Under the pieces are notes generated by a model. The model did not search any database. It saw only the letters and a program-made list of their open reading frames with translations, and was not told the DNA's origin. A DNA stretch of 64,000 nt, from NCBI GenBank assembly GCA_949948715.1, contig CATLGW010000003.1, positions 1 to 64,000 on the forward strand, written 5' to 3'. Positions 32,981 to 41,417 of the stretch are shown piece after piece. Every line of letters starts with the position of its first letter. The first letter of the stretch is position 1. Source of the stretch: an uncultured Lachnospiraceae bacterium. Lineage in GTDB: Bacteria > Bacillota > Clostridia > Lachnospirales > Lachnospiraceae. The position numbers were made by a program, and so were the translations under genes.

Positions 32981-33868
32981 ATGGCGATTTTTAGAGGAGC
33001 GGGTGTGGCGATTGTCACTCCCATGAAGAAAAACGGCGAGGTGGATTTCGAGAGGTTTCGGGAACTGATCGAGTTCCAGGTGGAGAACGGAACGGATGCG
33101 GTCATTGTGTGCGGCACCACGGGGGAGGCCTCCACATTGACCCATGAGGAGCACCTGGAGACCATACGTTTTTGTGTGGAGACGGTGGCGGGGCGGATCC
33201 CTGTCATAGCGGGCACCGGCTCCAACTGTACGGAGACGGCCGTTTACCTCTCCAGGGAGGCCCAGGACCACGGCGCGGACGGACTGCTGGTGGTATCCCC
33301 CTACTACAACAAGGCGACACAGAACGGTCTTTACCAGCACTTTAAGGCCATTGCGGAGTCGGTTAAGATTCCGGTAATCCTCTACAACATTCCCGGGCGC
33401 ACCGGCTGCAATATTCTGCCGGAGACTGTGGTGAGGCTGTGCAGGGAGGTTGACAATATCGTGGGGGTCAAGGAGGCCAGCGGCAATATCGTCCAGATCG
33501 CCCAGCTTGCGGCTCTGTCCCACGGTTATGTGGATATTTATTCCGGGGATGACAATCAGATTCTGCCCATACTGGCCCTGGGAGGAGTGGGTGTGATCTC
33601 CGTGCTCTCCAATGTGGCGCCCAGACAGACCCATGAAATCTGCCAGAAATTCTTCGACGGGGATATTGAGGGCAGCCGCAGGATGCAGTTGGAGGCCCTG
33701 GAGCTGATCAACGCTCTGTTTTGCGAGGTGAATCCCATTCCTGTGAAAAAGGCGCTGAGCCTTATGGGCAGGATAGAGGGGACCTTGCGCCGGCCTTTGA
33801 CGGAGATGGAGGAGGCCGGCGCGGCAAGACTGGCCGACGCCATGAAGGCTTACGGGTTATTACCGTGA
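32981..33868 (+). CDS. dapA: 4-hydroxy-tetrahydrodipicolinate synthase
   Basis: Condenses aspartate semialdehyde with pyruvate, the first step to diaminopimelate, lysine and dipicolinate. Shows CGTTGEASTLTHEEH, LLVVSPYYNKATQNGLYQHF with the catalytic Tyr, YNIPGRTG and the Schiff-base Lys in VGVKEASGNI. 295 residues from the ATG after ggaggagcggat; the 13 earlier codons of the track translate the riboswitch terminator. Controlled by the upstream lysine riboswitch, consistent with its pathway. Confidence 0.96.
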   Translation: MAIFRGAGVAIVTPMKKNGEVDFERFRELIEFQVENGTDAVIVCGTTGEASTLTHEEHLETIRFCVETVAGRIPVIAGTGSNCTETAVYLSREAQDHGADGLLVVSPYYNKATQNGLYQHFKAIAESVKIPVILYNIPGRTGCNILPETVVRLCREVDNIVGVKEASGNIVQIAQLAALSHGYVDIYSGDDNQILPILALGGVGVISVLSNVAPRQTHEICQKFFDGDIEGSRRMQLEALELINALFCEVNPIPVKKALSLMGRIEGTLRRPLTEMEEAGAARLADAMKAYGLLP

Positions 33869-33993
33869 GAAGATTTTTAAGTTTCCTTGTCTTGATTTGA
33901 GTTACGGCAAAGCTGTGACATGGGGATTGGCGTGAAAGCGGTGCTTGGCCCGCCGGGCGAGAGGATCGTCCCGGCGGCGGAATGAGAGGAAAA

Positions 33994-34767
33994 ATGATTA
34001 AAATTATAATGAACGGATGTAACGGTAAAATGGGTCAGGTGATCAGCGGCATGATCGAGGAGGATCCCGAGACCGAGATGGCGGCGGGGATTGATTTGAG
34101 GGACGACGGGCATAATTCTTATCCGGTGTTCACCGACATAGAAAGCTGTGACGCCCAGGCAGACTGTCTGATTGATTTCTCCTCGGCAGCGGGCTTGGAT
34201 GCCATGCTGGACTACTGTGTGGACAAAAAGCTTCCCTGTGTGCTCTGCACCACAGGCTTAAGCGAGGAACAGCTAGGGAGGGTGCGGGAGGCCTCCCACC
34301 GGATCCCCATTCTGAAATCTGCCAATATGTGTCTGGGCATAAATATGCTGTTGAAAATTTTGAAGGAGGCTGCGGGGATTTTAGCGCCGGCGGGCTTTGA
34401 CATTGAAATTGTGGAGAAGCACCACAATTTGAAGCTGGACGCGCCCAGCGGCACGGCTTTGGCGCTGGCTGATTCCATCAATGAGGAACTTGACGGGGCC
34501 TATGAATATGTATATGACAGAAGCGGAAGAAGGACCCGGAGGGAACATAAAGAGATCGGCATCAGCGCCGTTCGGGGCGGGACCATTGTGGGGGATCACG
34601 ACGTGATCTTCGCCGGGACGGACGAGGTGGTTACCTTCTCCCACAGGGCCTATTCCAAGGCGGTGTTTGGCAGAGGAGCGGTACAGGCGGCAAAGTTTTT
34701 GGCGGGCAGGGAGCCCGGCCTCTATGACATGGGAGATGTCATAGGCGAAACCATGAAAACGGAATAA
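33994..34767 (+). CDS. dapB: 4-hydroxy-tetrahydrodipicolinate reductase
   Basis: Second dedicated step of the diaminopimelate pathway, NAD(P)H-dependent. N-terminal nucleotide fold IIMNGCNGKMGQVI and the catalytic EKHHNLKLDAPSGTAL motif are clear; the C-terminus ends with VFGRGAVQAAKFL. 257 residues from the ATG after gagaggaaaa. It follows dapA by 125 bases without an obvious promoter or terminator, so it probably shares the riboswitch transcript. Confidence 0.96.
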   Translation: MIKIIMNGCNGKMGQVISGMIEEDPETEMAAGIDLRDDGHNSYPVFTDIESCDAQADCLIDFSSAAGLDAMLDYCVDKKLPCVLCTTGLSEEQLGRVREASHRIPILKSANMCLGINMLLKILKEAAGILAPAGFDIEIVEKHHNLKLDAPSGTALALADSINEELDGAYEYVYDRSGRRTRREHKEIGISAVRGGTIVGDHDVIFAGTDEVVTFSHRAYSKAVFGRGAVQAAKFLAGREPGLYDMGDVIGETMKTE

Positions 34768-34786
34768 TCGGACAAAGAATCCACAT

Positions 34787-34839
34787 AAAAGCACCTTCTA
34801 TGGGCCGTTGTCTCGTTTGTCGGCGTAGAAGGTGCTTTT
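34787..34839. terminator. Bidirectional terminator between dapB and the lipoprotein gene
   Basis: AAAAGCACCTTCTA and TAGAAGGTGCTTTT are a perfect 14-base inverted repeat with A and T runs on both sides, suited to both converging genes. Confidence 0.85.
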
Positions 34840-34846
34840 GAATACG

Positions 34847-35338
34847 TTATCTGACGGTATTTCCGGTGCTCCTGCCGCTGGTCACGCTGTTGTTGTTGAC
34901 ATCGGCATTATTGTTGGTTCCGTTTACTGTGCCGTGGTTGCCGGTCAGGTCGTTTGTCAGATCGTTTACGCCGTCCACAGCGCCGTCGATGACATCATTG
35001 ATCACATTTCCGGCGTCGTCCAACAGGGAACGGTCCGTGCCGTTCATGGTGCCGTTGGTGCTGTCGGTGCCGTTCATGGTACCGTTGGTGGTGCCGGTGC
35101 TGTCGGTGCCGTTCATGGTACTGTTGGTGGTGCCGTTGGTTCCGTTTATATTGCTGCCAGTGCCGCTTGTGCTGTTTTCAGCGCCGGAGGCAGTACCGGA
35201 TTGTGTCTCCGTACTGCCTGCCATGTCGCCGTTGTTTGTGTTGTTCTTGTTACCGCTGGAGCAGGCGGTGGCGATACACATATACGCCGCGATCAGTCCC
35301 AGCGCAAGAAACTTGTTCATGTGCTTTGTCTTTTTCAT
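34847..35338 (-). CDS. Low-complexity Asn/Thr/Gly-rich lipoprotein
   Basis: A 163-residue predicted lipoprotein: signal peptide with hydrophobic core FLALGLIAAYMCIATAC, lipobox Cys at about residue 24, then a low-complexity body of NGT, NST and MNGTD repeats (residues ~60-110), a helix-prone DDAGNVINDVIDGAVDGVNDLTND segment and an Asn-rich end. The DNA has matching short tandem repeats (35035-35145). The start follows ggaggatcct. No family recognised; the VINDVIDG segment is reminiscent of small spore-associated lipoproteins, but that is a guess. Confidence 0.7.
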   Translation of the reverse strand: MKKTKHMNKFLALGLIAAYMCIATACSSGNKNNTNNGDMAGSTETQSGTASGAENSTSGTGSNINGTNGTTNSTMNGTDSTGTTNGTMNGTDSTNGTMNGTDRSLLDDAGNVINDVIDGAVDGVNDLTNDLTGNHGTVNGTNNNADVNNNSVTSGRSTGNTVR

Positions 35339-35480
35339 AGGATCCTCCATTTTGCTCAGTTTCGGACTTTTTCGCCGTCCGCTGATAGTATGTGCAGAGA
35401 CCATGAATTTATACAAAAGGATATTTTTGCCAGGCGGCAAAAAAGATCAAAATAGAATGAAAAAAGGAGAAATGGGAAAG

Positions 35481-36299
35481 ATGGAGTTTCGCCCCTGTAT
35501 AGATATTCATAACGGAAAAGTTAAGCAGATTGTAGGCGGCAGCCTGCGGGACGAAAAGGGCCGGGCGGAGGAAAATTTTGTGTCTGATCAGGACGCGGCC
35601 TTTTTTGCGGATTTGTATCGGTCCGCAGGGCTTAGAGGGGGACACGTTATTCTGCTCAACGCCTCGGACAGCGAATTATTTTCCGTCACAAAGACGCAGG
35701 CTCTGGAGGCGCTGAGGGCTTATCCGGGAGGGCTGCAGGCGGGGGGAGGAATCACGCCGGAAAATGCGGAGGAGTATCTGGACGCAGGAGCTTCCCATGT
35801 GATTGTCACATCCTATGTATTTCAGGGCGGGCGCATCCATCTGGACAGGCTGAGACGGATGGTGGAAACGGTGGGGAGAGAACGGCTGGTTTTGGATATG
35901 AGCTGCAAGAGGAGAGGGCAGGAGTATGTGGCGGTCACGGACCGGTGGCAGAGAGAGACCAGCGAGGCGGTGAACGGGGAGCTTTTGGCCGGGCTGTCGG
36001 AATACTGTGACGAATTTCTGATCCACGGCGTGGATGTGGAAGGGAAGTCGGAGGGGATAGAGCGGGAGCTGGTAAAGCTTCTGGGGGAATTTGACCGCCG
36101 CCCCGTGACCTATGCGGGGGGTGTCCACAGTATGGAGGATCTGAGGCAGATCCGCGAGTTAGGCAGGGAACGCGTCAATGTCACCGTGGGAAGCGCGCTG
36201 GATTTGTTCGGCGGGAAAATGAGGTGGGAGGACGTGCTGGCGCAGTGTGTCACAGTACAGACAGGTCACGGAGCCGTTAACGCAGTGCCGTTTGAATAG
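35481..36299 (+). CDS. hisA: HisA isomerase of the eukaryotic (HIS6) type
   Basis: A TIM-barrel ProFAR isomerase of histidine biosynthesis. The N-terminus MEFRPCIDIHNGKVKQIVGGSL and the middle GGHVILLNASD and LQAGGGITPENAEEYLDAGASHVIVTS resemble the eukaryotic-type HisA subfamily rather than the usual bacterial IDLKDG form. The catalytic Asp pair is plausible at CIDIHNG and LDMSCKRRG. The start may instead be the ATG at 35472; the long N-terminal ORF extension is antisense to the lipoprotein gene. No other his gene is in the window. Confidence 0.85.
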   Translation: MEFRPCIDIHNGKVKQIVGGSLRDEKGRAEENFVSDQDAAFFADLYRSAGLRGGHVILLNASDSELFSVTKTQALEALRAYPGGLQAGGGITPENAEEYLDAGASHVIVTSYVFQGGRIHLDRLRRMVETVGRERLVLDMSCKRRGQEYVAVTDRWQRETSEAVNGELLAGLSEYCDEFLIHGVDVEGKSEGIERELVKLLGEFDRRPVTYAGGVHSMEDLRQIRELGRERVNVTVGSALDLFGGKMRWEDVLAQCVTVQTGHGAVNAVPFE

Positions 36300-36391
36300 G
36301 AACATATTTTTTGTCTGGGGTTGACTTTCTTCGCCCCCTGTGATAATGTAATGCCAACTGACAAGACAGTGGTATACACAGGAGGCGGGAT

Positions 36392-37444
36392 ATGAAAGAC
36401 AGGCTTAAGTTTTGGTTTCATGAAATTTTTATCGACGGATTGAGCGGTATGGCCCTGGGGCTGTTCTCCACTCTGATCATAGGCACTATCATAGCGCAGG
36501 CGGGCACTTTGATCGGCGGCACGGTGGGAATGTACCTGACCGCCGTCAGCAATGTGGCGAAGACGGTGACGGGAGCGGGTATCGGAGTGGGCGTGGCCTG
36601 CAAGTTTAAGGAGGGGCCTCTGGTGACGGTGTCCGCTGGGGTGACGGGACTGATCGGCGCTTTTCCTGCCGTGGCGTCCATGGAAACGTTGAAGTTTGGT
36701 GCGCCGGGAGAGCCTCTGGGAGCTTTTATCGCTGCCGTGGTGGCGATAAAAGTGGGGCGTCTGGCAGCGGGCAGGACCAAGGTGGATATCCTGGTAACGC
36801 CCCTGGTGTCCATCCTCTCCGGCGCGCTGGCGGGATTGGTGGCAGGGCCCCCCATCACCGCGTTTATGGGATGGCTGGGAGCCTTGGTCAATTTCAATGT
36901 GGAGGTGCATCCCGTCATCGGGGGCGTCGTTGTGTCCGTGCTGATGGGGATGATACTGACGCTGCCCATCAGTTCCGCGGCAATCGGCATCTCCATGAGC
37001 ATAAGCGGTCTGGCCGCGGGGGCCGCCACCGTGGGCTGCTGCTGCAATATGGTTGGGTTTGCGGTGGCCAGCTATCGGGAGAATAAGATGGGAGGTCTGG
37101 TGGCCCAGGGGGTTGGCACCTCCATGCTTCAGGTTCCCAATATTGTGAGGAAGCCCGTTATCTGGCTGCCGGCAATTATTTCCAGCGCCATACTGGGACC
37201 TGTTGCCTCCGCGGTACTTGGCATGACCAGCACTCCGGTGGGCTCCGGTATGGGCTCTGCCGGCTTTGTGGGGCAGATTGCGGCGTACGGGTCCATGACG
37301 GAAGGGGGAATGAGCGGGATTATGGCCATCGCCCTGATCCTTCTGATGCACTTTGTTCTTCCCGCCGGGCTGACCCTGGCCGTCTCCGAACTGATGCGGA
37401 GAAAAGGTATGATTGCACAAGGAGACATGGAGATCAAGGCATAG
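36392..37444 (+). CDS. EIIC-like membrane permease (PTS_EIIC_2 type)
   Basis: A 350-residue protein with about ten hydrophobic helices. GLSGMALGLFSTLIIGTII, VHPVIGGVVVSVLMGMILTLPISSAAIGISM and GLAAGAATVGCCCNMVGFAVASYREN match the EIIC-like family often annotated as PTS sugar transporter subunit IIC. No EIIA or EIIB gene is nearby, and members are often standalone, so transport coupling and substrate are unknown. ATG after acaggaggcgggat. A poor promoter-like pair (TTGACT, GATAAT) precedes it near 36320-36345. Confidence 0.8.
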   Translation: MKDRLKFWFHEIFIDGLSGMALGLFSTLIIGTIIAQAGTLIGGTVGMYLTAVSNVAKTVTGAGIGVGVACKFKEGPLVTVSAGVTGLIGAFPAVASMETLKFGAPGEPLGAFIAAVVAIKVGRLAAGRTKVDILVTPLVSILSGALAGLVAGPPITAFMGWLGALVNFNVEVHPVIGGVVVSVLMGMILTLPISSAAIGISMSISGLAAGAATVGCCCNMVGFAVASYRENKMGGLVAQGVGTSMLQVPNIVRKPVIWLPAIISSAILGPVASAVLGMTSTPVGSGMGSAGFVGQIAAYGSMTEGGMSGIMAIALILLMHFVLPAGLTLAVSELMRRKGMIAQGDMEIKA

Positions 37445-37554
37445 GGAAATACCGATTTTGTCAGTATTGCACAAAAAATAAAGGTTTTTATAGTGAATTT
37501 CGCTCTTAAAAATGAAGAAATTCAGAAAAATGTTACAAAAATATTAAGCTGTTA

Positions 37555-37583
37555 TTGATGTGCCGGGTCGCTTGTGGTAAAAT
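37555..37583 (+). promoter_or_regulatory. Promoter of the LytM-like/bactofilin pair
   Basis: TTGATG, 17 bases, TAAAAT, about 30 bases before the ATG at 37611. Confidence 0.5.
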
Positions 37584-37610
37584 GATATGGCTTACCGGAG
37601 GTGACCCTTT

Positions 37611-38345
37611 ATGCATAGCAGAAAACACAAACGTAAAAAAAATCATGTAGTGCTTGTTACCTCAGATGCCGTAGACACAGGCCTAAAGCAGTACCGTGTC
37701 AAGTCGTGGCTTCTGCACACGTTGGTTTTTGTGCTGTGCGCCGGCATTGGCGCACTGATCGGTTATCTGGTATATGAGGGACAGAACAAGGGTGTTGTGT
37801 TCGTGGAAAACACGGAGCAGACAGCCAGGGTGCAGACCCTGGAGTCGGAGAAGGCAGCTCTGGAGTCGGAGAAGACTGCCCTGGAGTCCCAGATTGTTCA
37901 GTTGAACGAGCAGATTCAGATTCTCAGTGCGACGGTAAATGAAAAGATACAGAGCGAGAGTGATTTGGCAAGGCAGTTAGAACAGCAGAGTATTCCCTCC
38001 AAATTTCCCCTCACGGGCTCTGCCTCCATGGAGGAGCCGACCGAGGGTGATCCTATCTGTATCTTTACAGCGTCCGTGGGTACCATGGTGGTGGCTACCG
38101 CCAGCGGGACGGTGATGTCCGTCAATGACGATGCGGATTACGGTCACAATGTGTGGATCAACCATGGAAACGGTTATATTACGATCTACCGCAATCAGGG
38201 CGACGTCACAGTGAAGCAGGGTGAGACGGTGGCCCAGGGAGCCACGCTGTTTGTGATTGGAGAGGATAACGGTAAGCTGGGGTACCAGATGATGAGGGAC
38301 AATGAGTATATCGATCCGATGGAGGTCGTGTCCATCAGCGGTTAG
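37611..38345 (+). CDS. LytM/M23-like membrane protein lacking catalytic residues (SpoIIQ-like)
   Basis: A 244-residue protein: basic N-terminus, one membrane helix (LHTLVFVLCAGIGALIGYLVY), a coiled coil of LESEKAALESEKTALESQ repeats (~residues 78-115), and a LytM fold (~130-244) with VGTMVVATASGTVMSV and NVWINHGNGYITIYRNQGDVTVKQGETVAQGATLF. Active M23 enzymes keep an H-x-H motif after the GNGYxTxY strand; here it is RNQ, and the other zinc ligands are also absent, so it is not a metallopeptidase. The topology matches SpoIIQ, the forespore partner of SpoIIIAH. It is paired with a bactofilin gene. Confidence 0.8.
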   Translation: MHSRKHKRKKNHVVLVTSDAVDTGLKQYRVKSWLLHTLVFVLCAGIGALIGYLVYEGQNKGVVFVENTEQTARVQTLESEKAALESEKTALESQIVQLNEQIQILSATVNEKIQSESDLARQLEQQSIPSKFPLTGSASMEEPTEGDPICIFTASVGTMVVATASGTVMSVNDDADYGHNVWINHGNGYITIYRNQGDVTVKQGETVAQGATLFVIGEDNGKLGYQMMRDNEYIDPMEVVSISG

Positions 38346-38384
38346 GGAAACTGCGGAATGCTTACAGGCAGGTGAGGAGGAAAA

Positions 38385-38882
38385 ATGTTGGGAAAGAAGA
38401 ATGAGGAAGTCAGAATCAGCACTTTATTGGGCCAGGAGGCCGAGATCAACGGCGATTTCAACACCAGCGGTTCAGCCAGGATGGACGGAACGGTCAACGG
38501 CAACGTGACTGTCTCGGGAACCCTGATTTTGGGAGCCGGGGGATGCATCAACGGGAATATTGAGGCGGATGCGGTTTTGATCGGCGGGGAGGTTTTGGGA
38601 AATATCATGACCAAGACCAAGGCGGAGCTGACCGGCACGGCCCGAGTGTTTGGAGATATCATCACCAGCGTCATCGTCATCGATGAGCACGCTGTCTTCC
38701 AGGGCAAGTGTGATATGCATCAGGATGTGAATGACAAGAGGGCCAGGAACAATGCGGCCAAAGCGGCACGCGCCAGCAGGAAATCCGCCAAGGCGGCTAT
38801 CGCCGAGGCGCTGAAGGATGTGGAGGAAGGCCGCAGCGAAATCCAGACGGACCAGCAGACAGCCTCACAGAATGTAGGCTGA
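38385..38882 (+). CDS. Bactofilin
   Basis: A 165-residue bactofilin (DUF583): a right-handed beta-helix of short repeats (INGDFNTSGSARMDGTVNGNVTVSGTLILGAGG then INGNIEADAVLIGGEVLGN) with non-helical ends; the C-terminus is a charged, Ala/Lys-rich tail. Bactofilins polymerise into membrane-bound scaffolds and are frequently encoded beside M23-family proteins, as here, where they position cell-wall or spore-envelope factors. ATG after gtgaggaggaaaa. Ends at a bidirectional terminator. Confidence 0.93.
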   Translation: MLGKKNEEVRISTLLGQEAEINGDFNTSGSARMDGTVNGNVTVSGTLILGAGGCINGNIEADAVLIGGEVLGNIMTKTKAELTGTARVFGDIITSVIVIDEHAVFQGKCDMHQDVNDKRARNNAAKAARASRKSAKAAIAEALKDVEEGRSEIQTDQQTASQNVG

Positions 38883-38909
38883 GAACATAGAGGGTATATC
38901 GCCCCAGAG

Positions 38910-38963
38910 AATAAGCTATAGGAGACCTTTCGGCGTTTGCGGGGGGCTCTTATAGCTTATTTT
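38910..38963. terminator. Bidirectional terminator between bactofilin and yerC
   Basis: AATAAGCTATA and TATAGCTTATT form an 11-base inverted repeat around a GC-rich centre, with T-rich flanks for both converging genes. Confidence 0.75.
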
Positions 38964-38970
38964 GTGTCCG

Positions 38971-39285
38971 TTATTTTTCTATGTCCCCGGAGGCGGCCCG
39001 GGCGTTCATCTTGGAAAACACCATCTCATAGCCGTCGTTTCCGTAGTTCAGAGATCGGTTTACCCGGCTGATAGTGGCGGTGGAGGCTCCCGTTTTCTCC
39101 GCGATCTCCAGGTATGTTTTATTGTCCCGAAGCATGGTTGCCACCTCGAATCTCTGGGATAGGGACAAAAGCTCGTTGACCGTGCACAGATCCTCAAAGA
39201 AACGATAACACTCTTCTTTGGTCTCAAGGCTGACAATTGCCCTAAACAGGGCATCTACGGAATCTGTCTTGATTTTTTTATTCAT
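38971..39285 (-). CDS. YerC/YecD family TrpR-related DNA-binding protein
   Basis: A 104-residue protein of the YerC/YecD family, related to the Trp repressor: helix-turn-helix in LSQRFEVATMLRDNKTYLEIAEKTGASTATISRVNRSLNYG. The start MNKKIKTDSVDAL gives the usual family length; the longer ORF has no site upstream. Regulatory targets unknown. It converges with the bactofilin gene. Confidence 0.88.
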   Translation of the reverse strand: MNKKIKTDSVDALFRAIVSLETKEECYRFFEDLCTVNELLSLSQRFEVATMLRDNKTYLEIAEKTGASTATISRVNRSLNYGNDGYEMVFSKMNARAASGDIEK

Positions 39286-39443
39286 AGGGTTTTCCCATAC
39301 CTCTCTTTCTGTACTGTTTGGTAAAAAGCGAATACTCATATTTTAACATATTAAAGTCTTAAAGTAAAGATACGCTTTCTGCCAAAGGGTCAAAAGAAAA
39401 GTGTGCCGGCTGTTTTGGGGCCAAACTGAATTTTTAAAAAAGA

Positions 39444-39472
39444 TTGTCATGTAGTTTTGAATACTATATAAT
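39444..39472 (+). promoter_or_regulatory. Sigma-A promoter of the DUF1836 gene
   Basis: TTGTCA, 17 bases, perfect TATAAT, 100 bases before the DUF1836 start. Confidence 0.7.
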
Positions 39473-39571
39473 GGAGGAAAAGCAAAGGAGCGTACCGGTC
39501 CCTTTGGAGCGCATACGATTATGGTCAGGGGCCGCGGCCTCTCGGGGCTCTGCGGCAGAATGAGAGGGAAT

Positions 39572-40219
39572 ATGACGATTGACAATTCTGATGATTTGTT
39601 GAAGGGAATTATGGAAAGTCTGGACAGGCTGAATTACATCCGGCCGGAGGATATACCGAACATTGATCTCTACATGGATCAGGTGACCACCTTTATGGAC
39701 AGAAGAATGCGGTCCGCTGCCCGTTATCCGGAGGAGGGCAAGATTCTGACCAAGACAATGATCAACAATTATGCGAAGAACGACCTGCTTCCCCCGCCGG
39801 TGAAGAAGAAATATTCCAAAGAGCATATGATGATCCTGATTTTTATTTACTATTATAAGAGCATTCTGTCCATCGGCGATATCCAGGCGCTGCTCCATCC
39901 CATCACAGACCGTTTTTTCGGACGGGGGGAGAGTTTTAATATAGAGAGTATTTACAGGGAGGTCTTTGCCATGGAGCCGGGGACGGTGGAACAGCTCAAG
40001 GAGGACATCCGGCGAAAGTATGCCCGGGCGGAGGAGACCTTTGAGGACGCGCCGGAGGACAGCGTAGAGTTTTTGAAGAAATTTGCCTTTATCTGCGAGC
40101 TGAGCTTCGACGTATACATGAAAAAGCTTTTGATCGAGAAGCTGGTGGACGGATTGGGACAGGGGGGAAGGGCCGCCGGAAAGGGAGGCAGGAGGGAACC
40201 CGGGGAGCAGGGAGAGTAG
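39572..40219 (+). CDS. DUF1836 family protein, MerR-like
   Basis: A 215-residue protein of the DUF1836 family. Residues ~60-110 (LTKTMINNYAKNDLLPPPVKKKYSKEHMMILIFIYYYKSILSIGDIQALL) resemble a MerR-type DNA-binding head, as is common in this family. The C-terminus is a Gly/Arg-rich tail. ATG after tgagagggaat; the track start is 17 codons earlier. Regulatory function unproven. About 160 bases separate it from the zinc-ribbon gene. Confidence 0.85.
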   Translation: MTIDNSDDLLKGIMESLDRLNYIRPEDIPNIDLYMDQVTTFMDRRMRSAARYPEEGKILTKTMINNYAKNDLLPPPVKKKYSKEHMMILIFIYYYKSILSIGDIQALLHPITDRFFGRGESFNIESIYREVFAMEPGTVEQLKEDIRRKYARAEETFEDAPEDSVEFLKKFAFICELSFDVYMKKLLIEKLVDGLGQGGRAAGKGGRREPGEQGE

Positions 40220-40381
40220 GTTTGGCTGCCCGCTGGAAAATAGTACCGGCTTTAAAATCGCATTGACGGCGGGGCCCGGAAATTGTAAAATAATGAAGAG
40301 ACTCCCGGTTGGTTTTGGCCTTTGTGCACAAGCGGCCGGCGGGTGTGCGGAAGGCGGCTCCGCAGAGGAGGAGAGCAGACA

Positions 40382-41371
40382 ATGATTTTTAAATGTAAAA
40401 ATTGCGGGGGAAATGTGGTGTACAGCCCGGAGAAGCGCGCTATGTACTGTCCTTTTTGTGAAAGCGAGGGCAGCCAGGAGCGAAAGGATTACTCGGAGGA
40501 GGATTTACAGGTCTGTCCCAACTGCGGGGGACAGGTGCCTGTTTTGGAGCACACCGCTGCCACCAGATGTCCTTATTGTGACAATTACCTGATCTTCAAC
40601 CAGAGGGTGGAAGGCAAGTATAAGCCTCTGCGCATTATTCCCTTTCAGATGGGAAAGGAGGTCTGCAAGAAATCCCTCAGAGATAAATTTAAGAAATGTA
40701 TCTTTGCCCCCACGGATTTTCTGTCGGAGGCAAGACTTGAGAGTATGCAGGGGACCTATGTGCCTTACTGGTTCTATGATTATGAGACCGACTGTGATTT
40801 TCAGGCGGAGGGAACCCGCGTACGCACCTGGTCCTCCGGCGATATGCGGTACACGGAGACCTCTCATTACCGTATCTATCGAAATGTGCAAATTGATTTT
40901 CGCGATATTCCCGCGGACGCTTCCGTGGAGATGCCGGATGATGTGATGGAGCTGATAGAGCCCTTTGACTGCGGCCGGATGGAAGCGTTTAAGGAGGAGT
41001 ATCTCTCCGGATTTTACGCGGAGAAATACAATATGGAGGCTGATTTGACAGAGAGCCGGGCCAAGGCAAAGAGGGATGAGGATATCGCCCAGCTTCTCCG
41101 CTCCTCCTACAGCGGATACAGCAGCGTGAAGGTGCAGCATCAGAACGTGGGTGTGAGAGAGCGCCGCGTCACTTACGGGATGCTGCCGGTGTGGAAATAT
41201 ATTTATGAGTACAAGGGAAAGCAGCATCCCTTTTATGTGAACGGGCAGACCGGCAAGATCGTGGGAACGGCCCCTATTTCCGCGGCAAAGGTTTGGGCTT
41301 ATGCGGGTACCCTTTGGGGATGTCTGACATTGCTTCTGGTGTCTGCCAACTGTATCCTGGGATGGCTGTGA
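40382..41371 (+). CDS. Zinc-ribbon protein with C-terminal membrane helix
   Basis: A 329-residue protein. Two zinc ribbons lie at the N-terminus: CKNCGG with CPFC (residues ~5-25) and CPNCGG with CPYC (~42-65). The long middle part (residues 75-285) has GTYVPYWFYDYETDCDFQAEG, a conserved stretch of uncharacterised TFIIB-type zinc-ribbon proteins. A helix near the C-terminus (YAGTLWGCLTLLLVSANCIL) anchors it. ATG after gaggagagcagaca. It precedes a TPM-domain gene by 46 bases; the pair probably works together at the membrane. Confidence 0.75.
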   Translation: MIFKCKNCGGNVVYSPEKRAMYCPFCESEGSQERKDYSEEDLQVCPNCGGQVPVLEHTAATRCPYCDNYLIFNQRVEGKYKPLRIIPFQMGKEVCKKSLRDKFKKCIFAPTDFLSEARLESMQGTYVPYWFYDYETDCDFQAEGTRVRTWSSGDMRYTETSHYRIYRNVQIDFRDIPADASVEMPDDVMELIEPFDCGRMEAFKEEYLSGFYAEKYNMEADLTESRAKAKRDEDIAQLLRSSYSGYSSVKVQHQNVGVRERRVTYGMLPVWKYIYEYKGKQHPFYVNGQTGKIVGTAPISAAKVWAYAGTLWGCLTLLLVSANCILGWL

Positions 41372-41417
41372 ATGTGAGTGTATATTCTGATCAATATGTT
41401 AGGAAATGGAGCGAAAG

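Noticed and set aside
34832-35455. Plus-strand ORFs over the lipoprotein gene and N-terminal extension of hisA
   Set aside because: Low-complexity Val/Gly/Ala repeats are the complement of the Asn/Thr/Gly repeat; the lipoprotein on the minus strand has a signal peptide, lipobox and GGAGG site.
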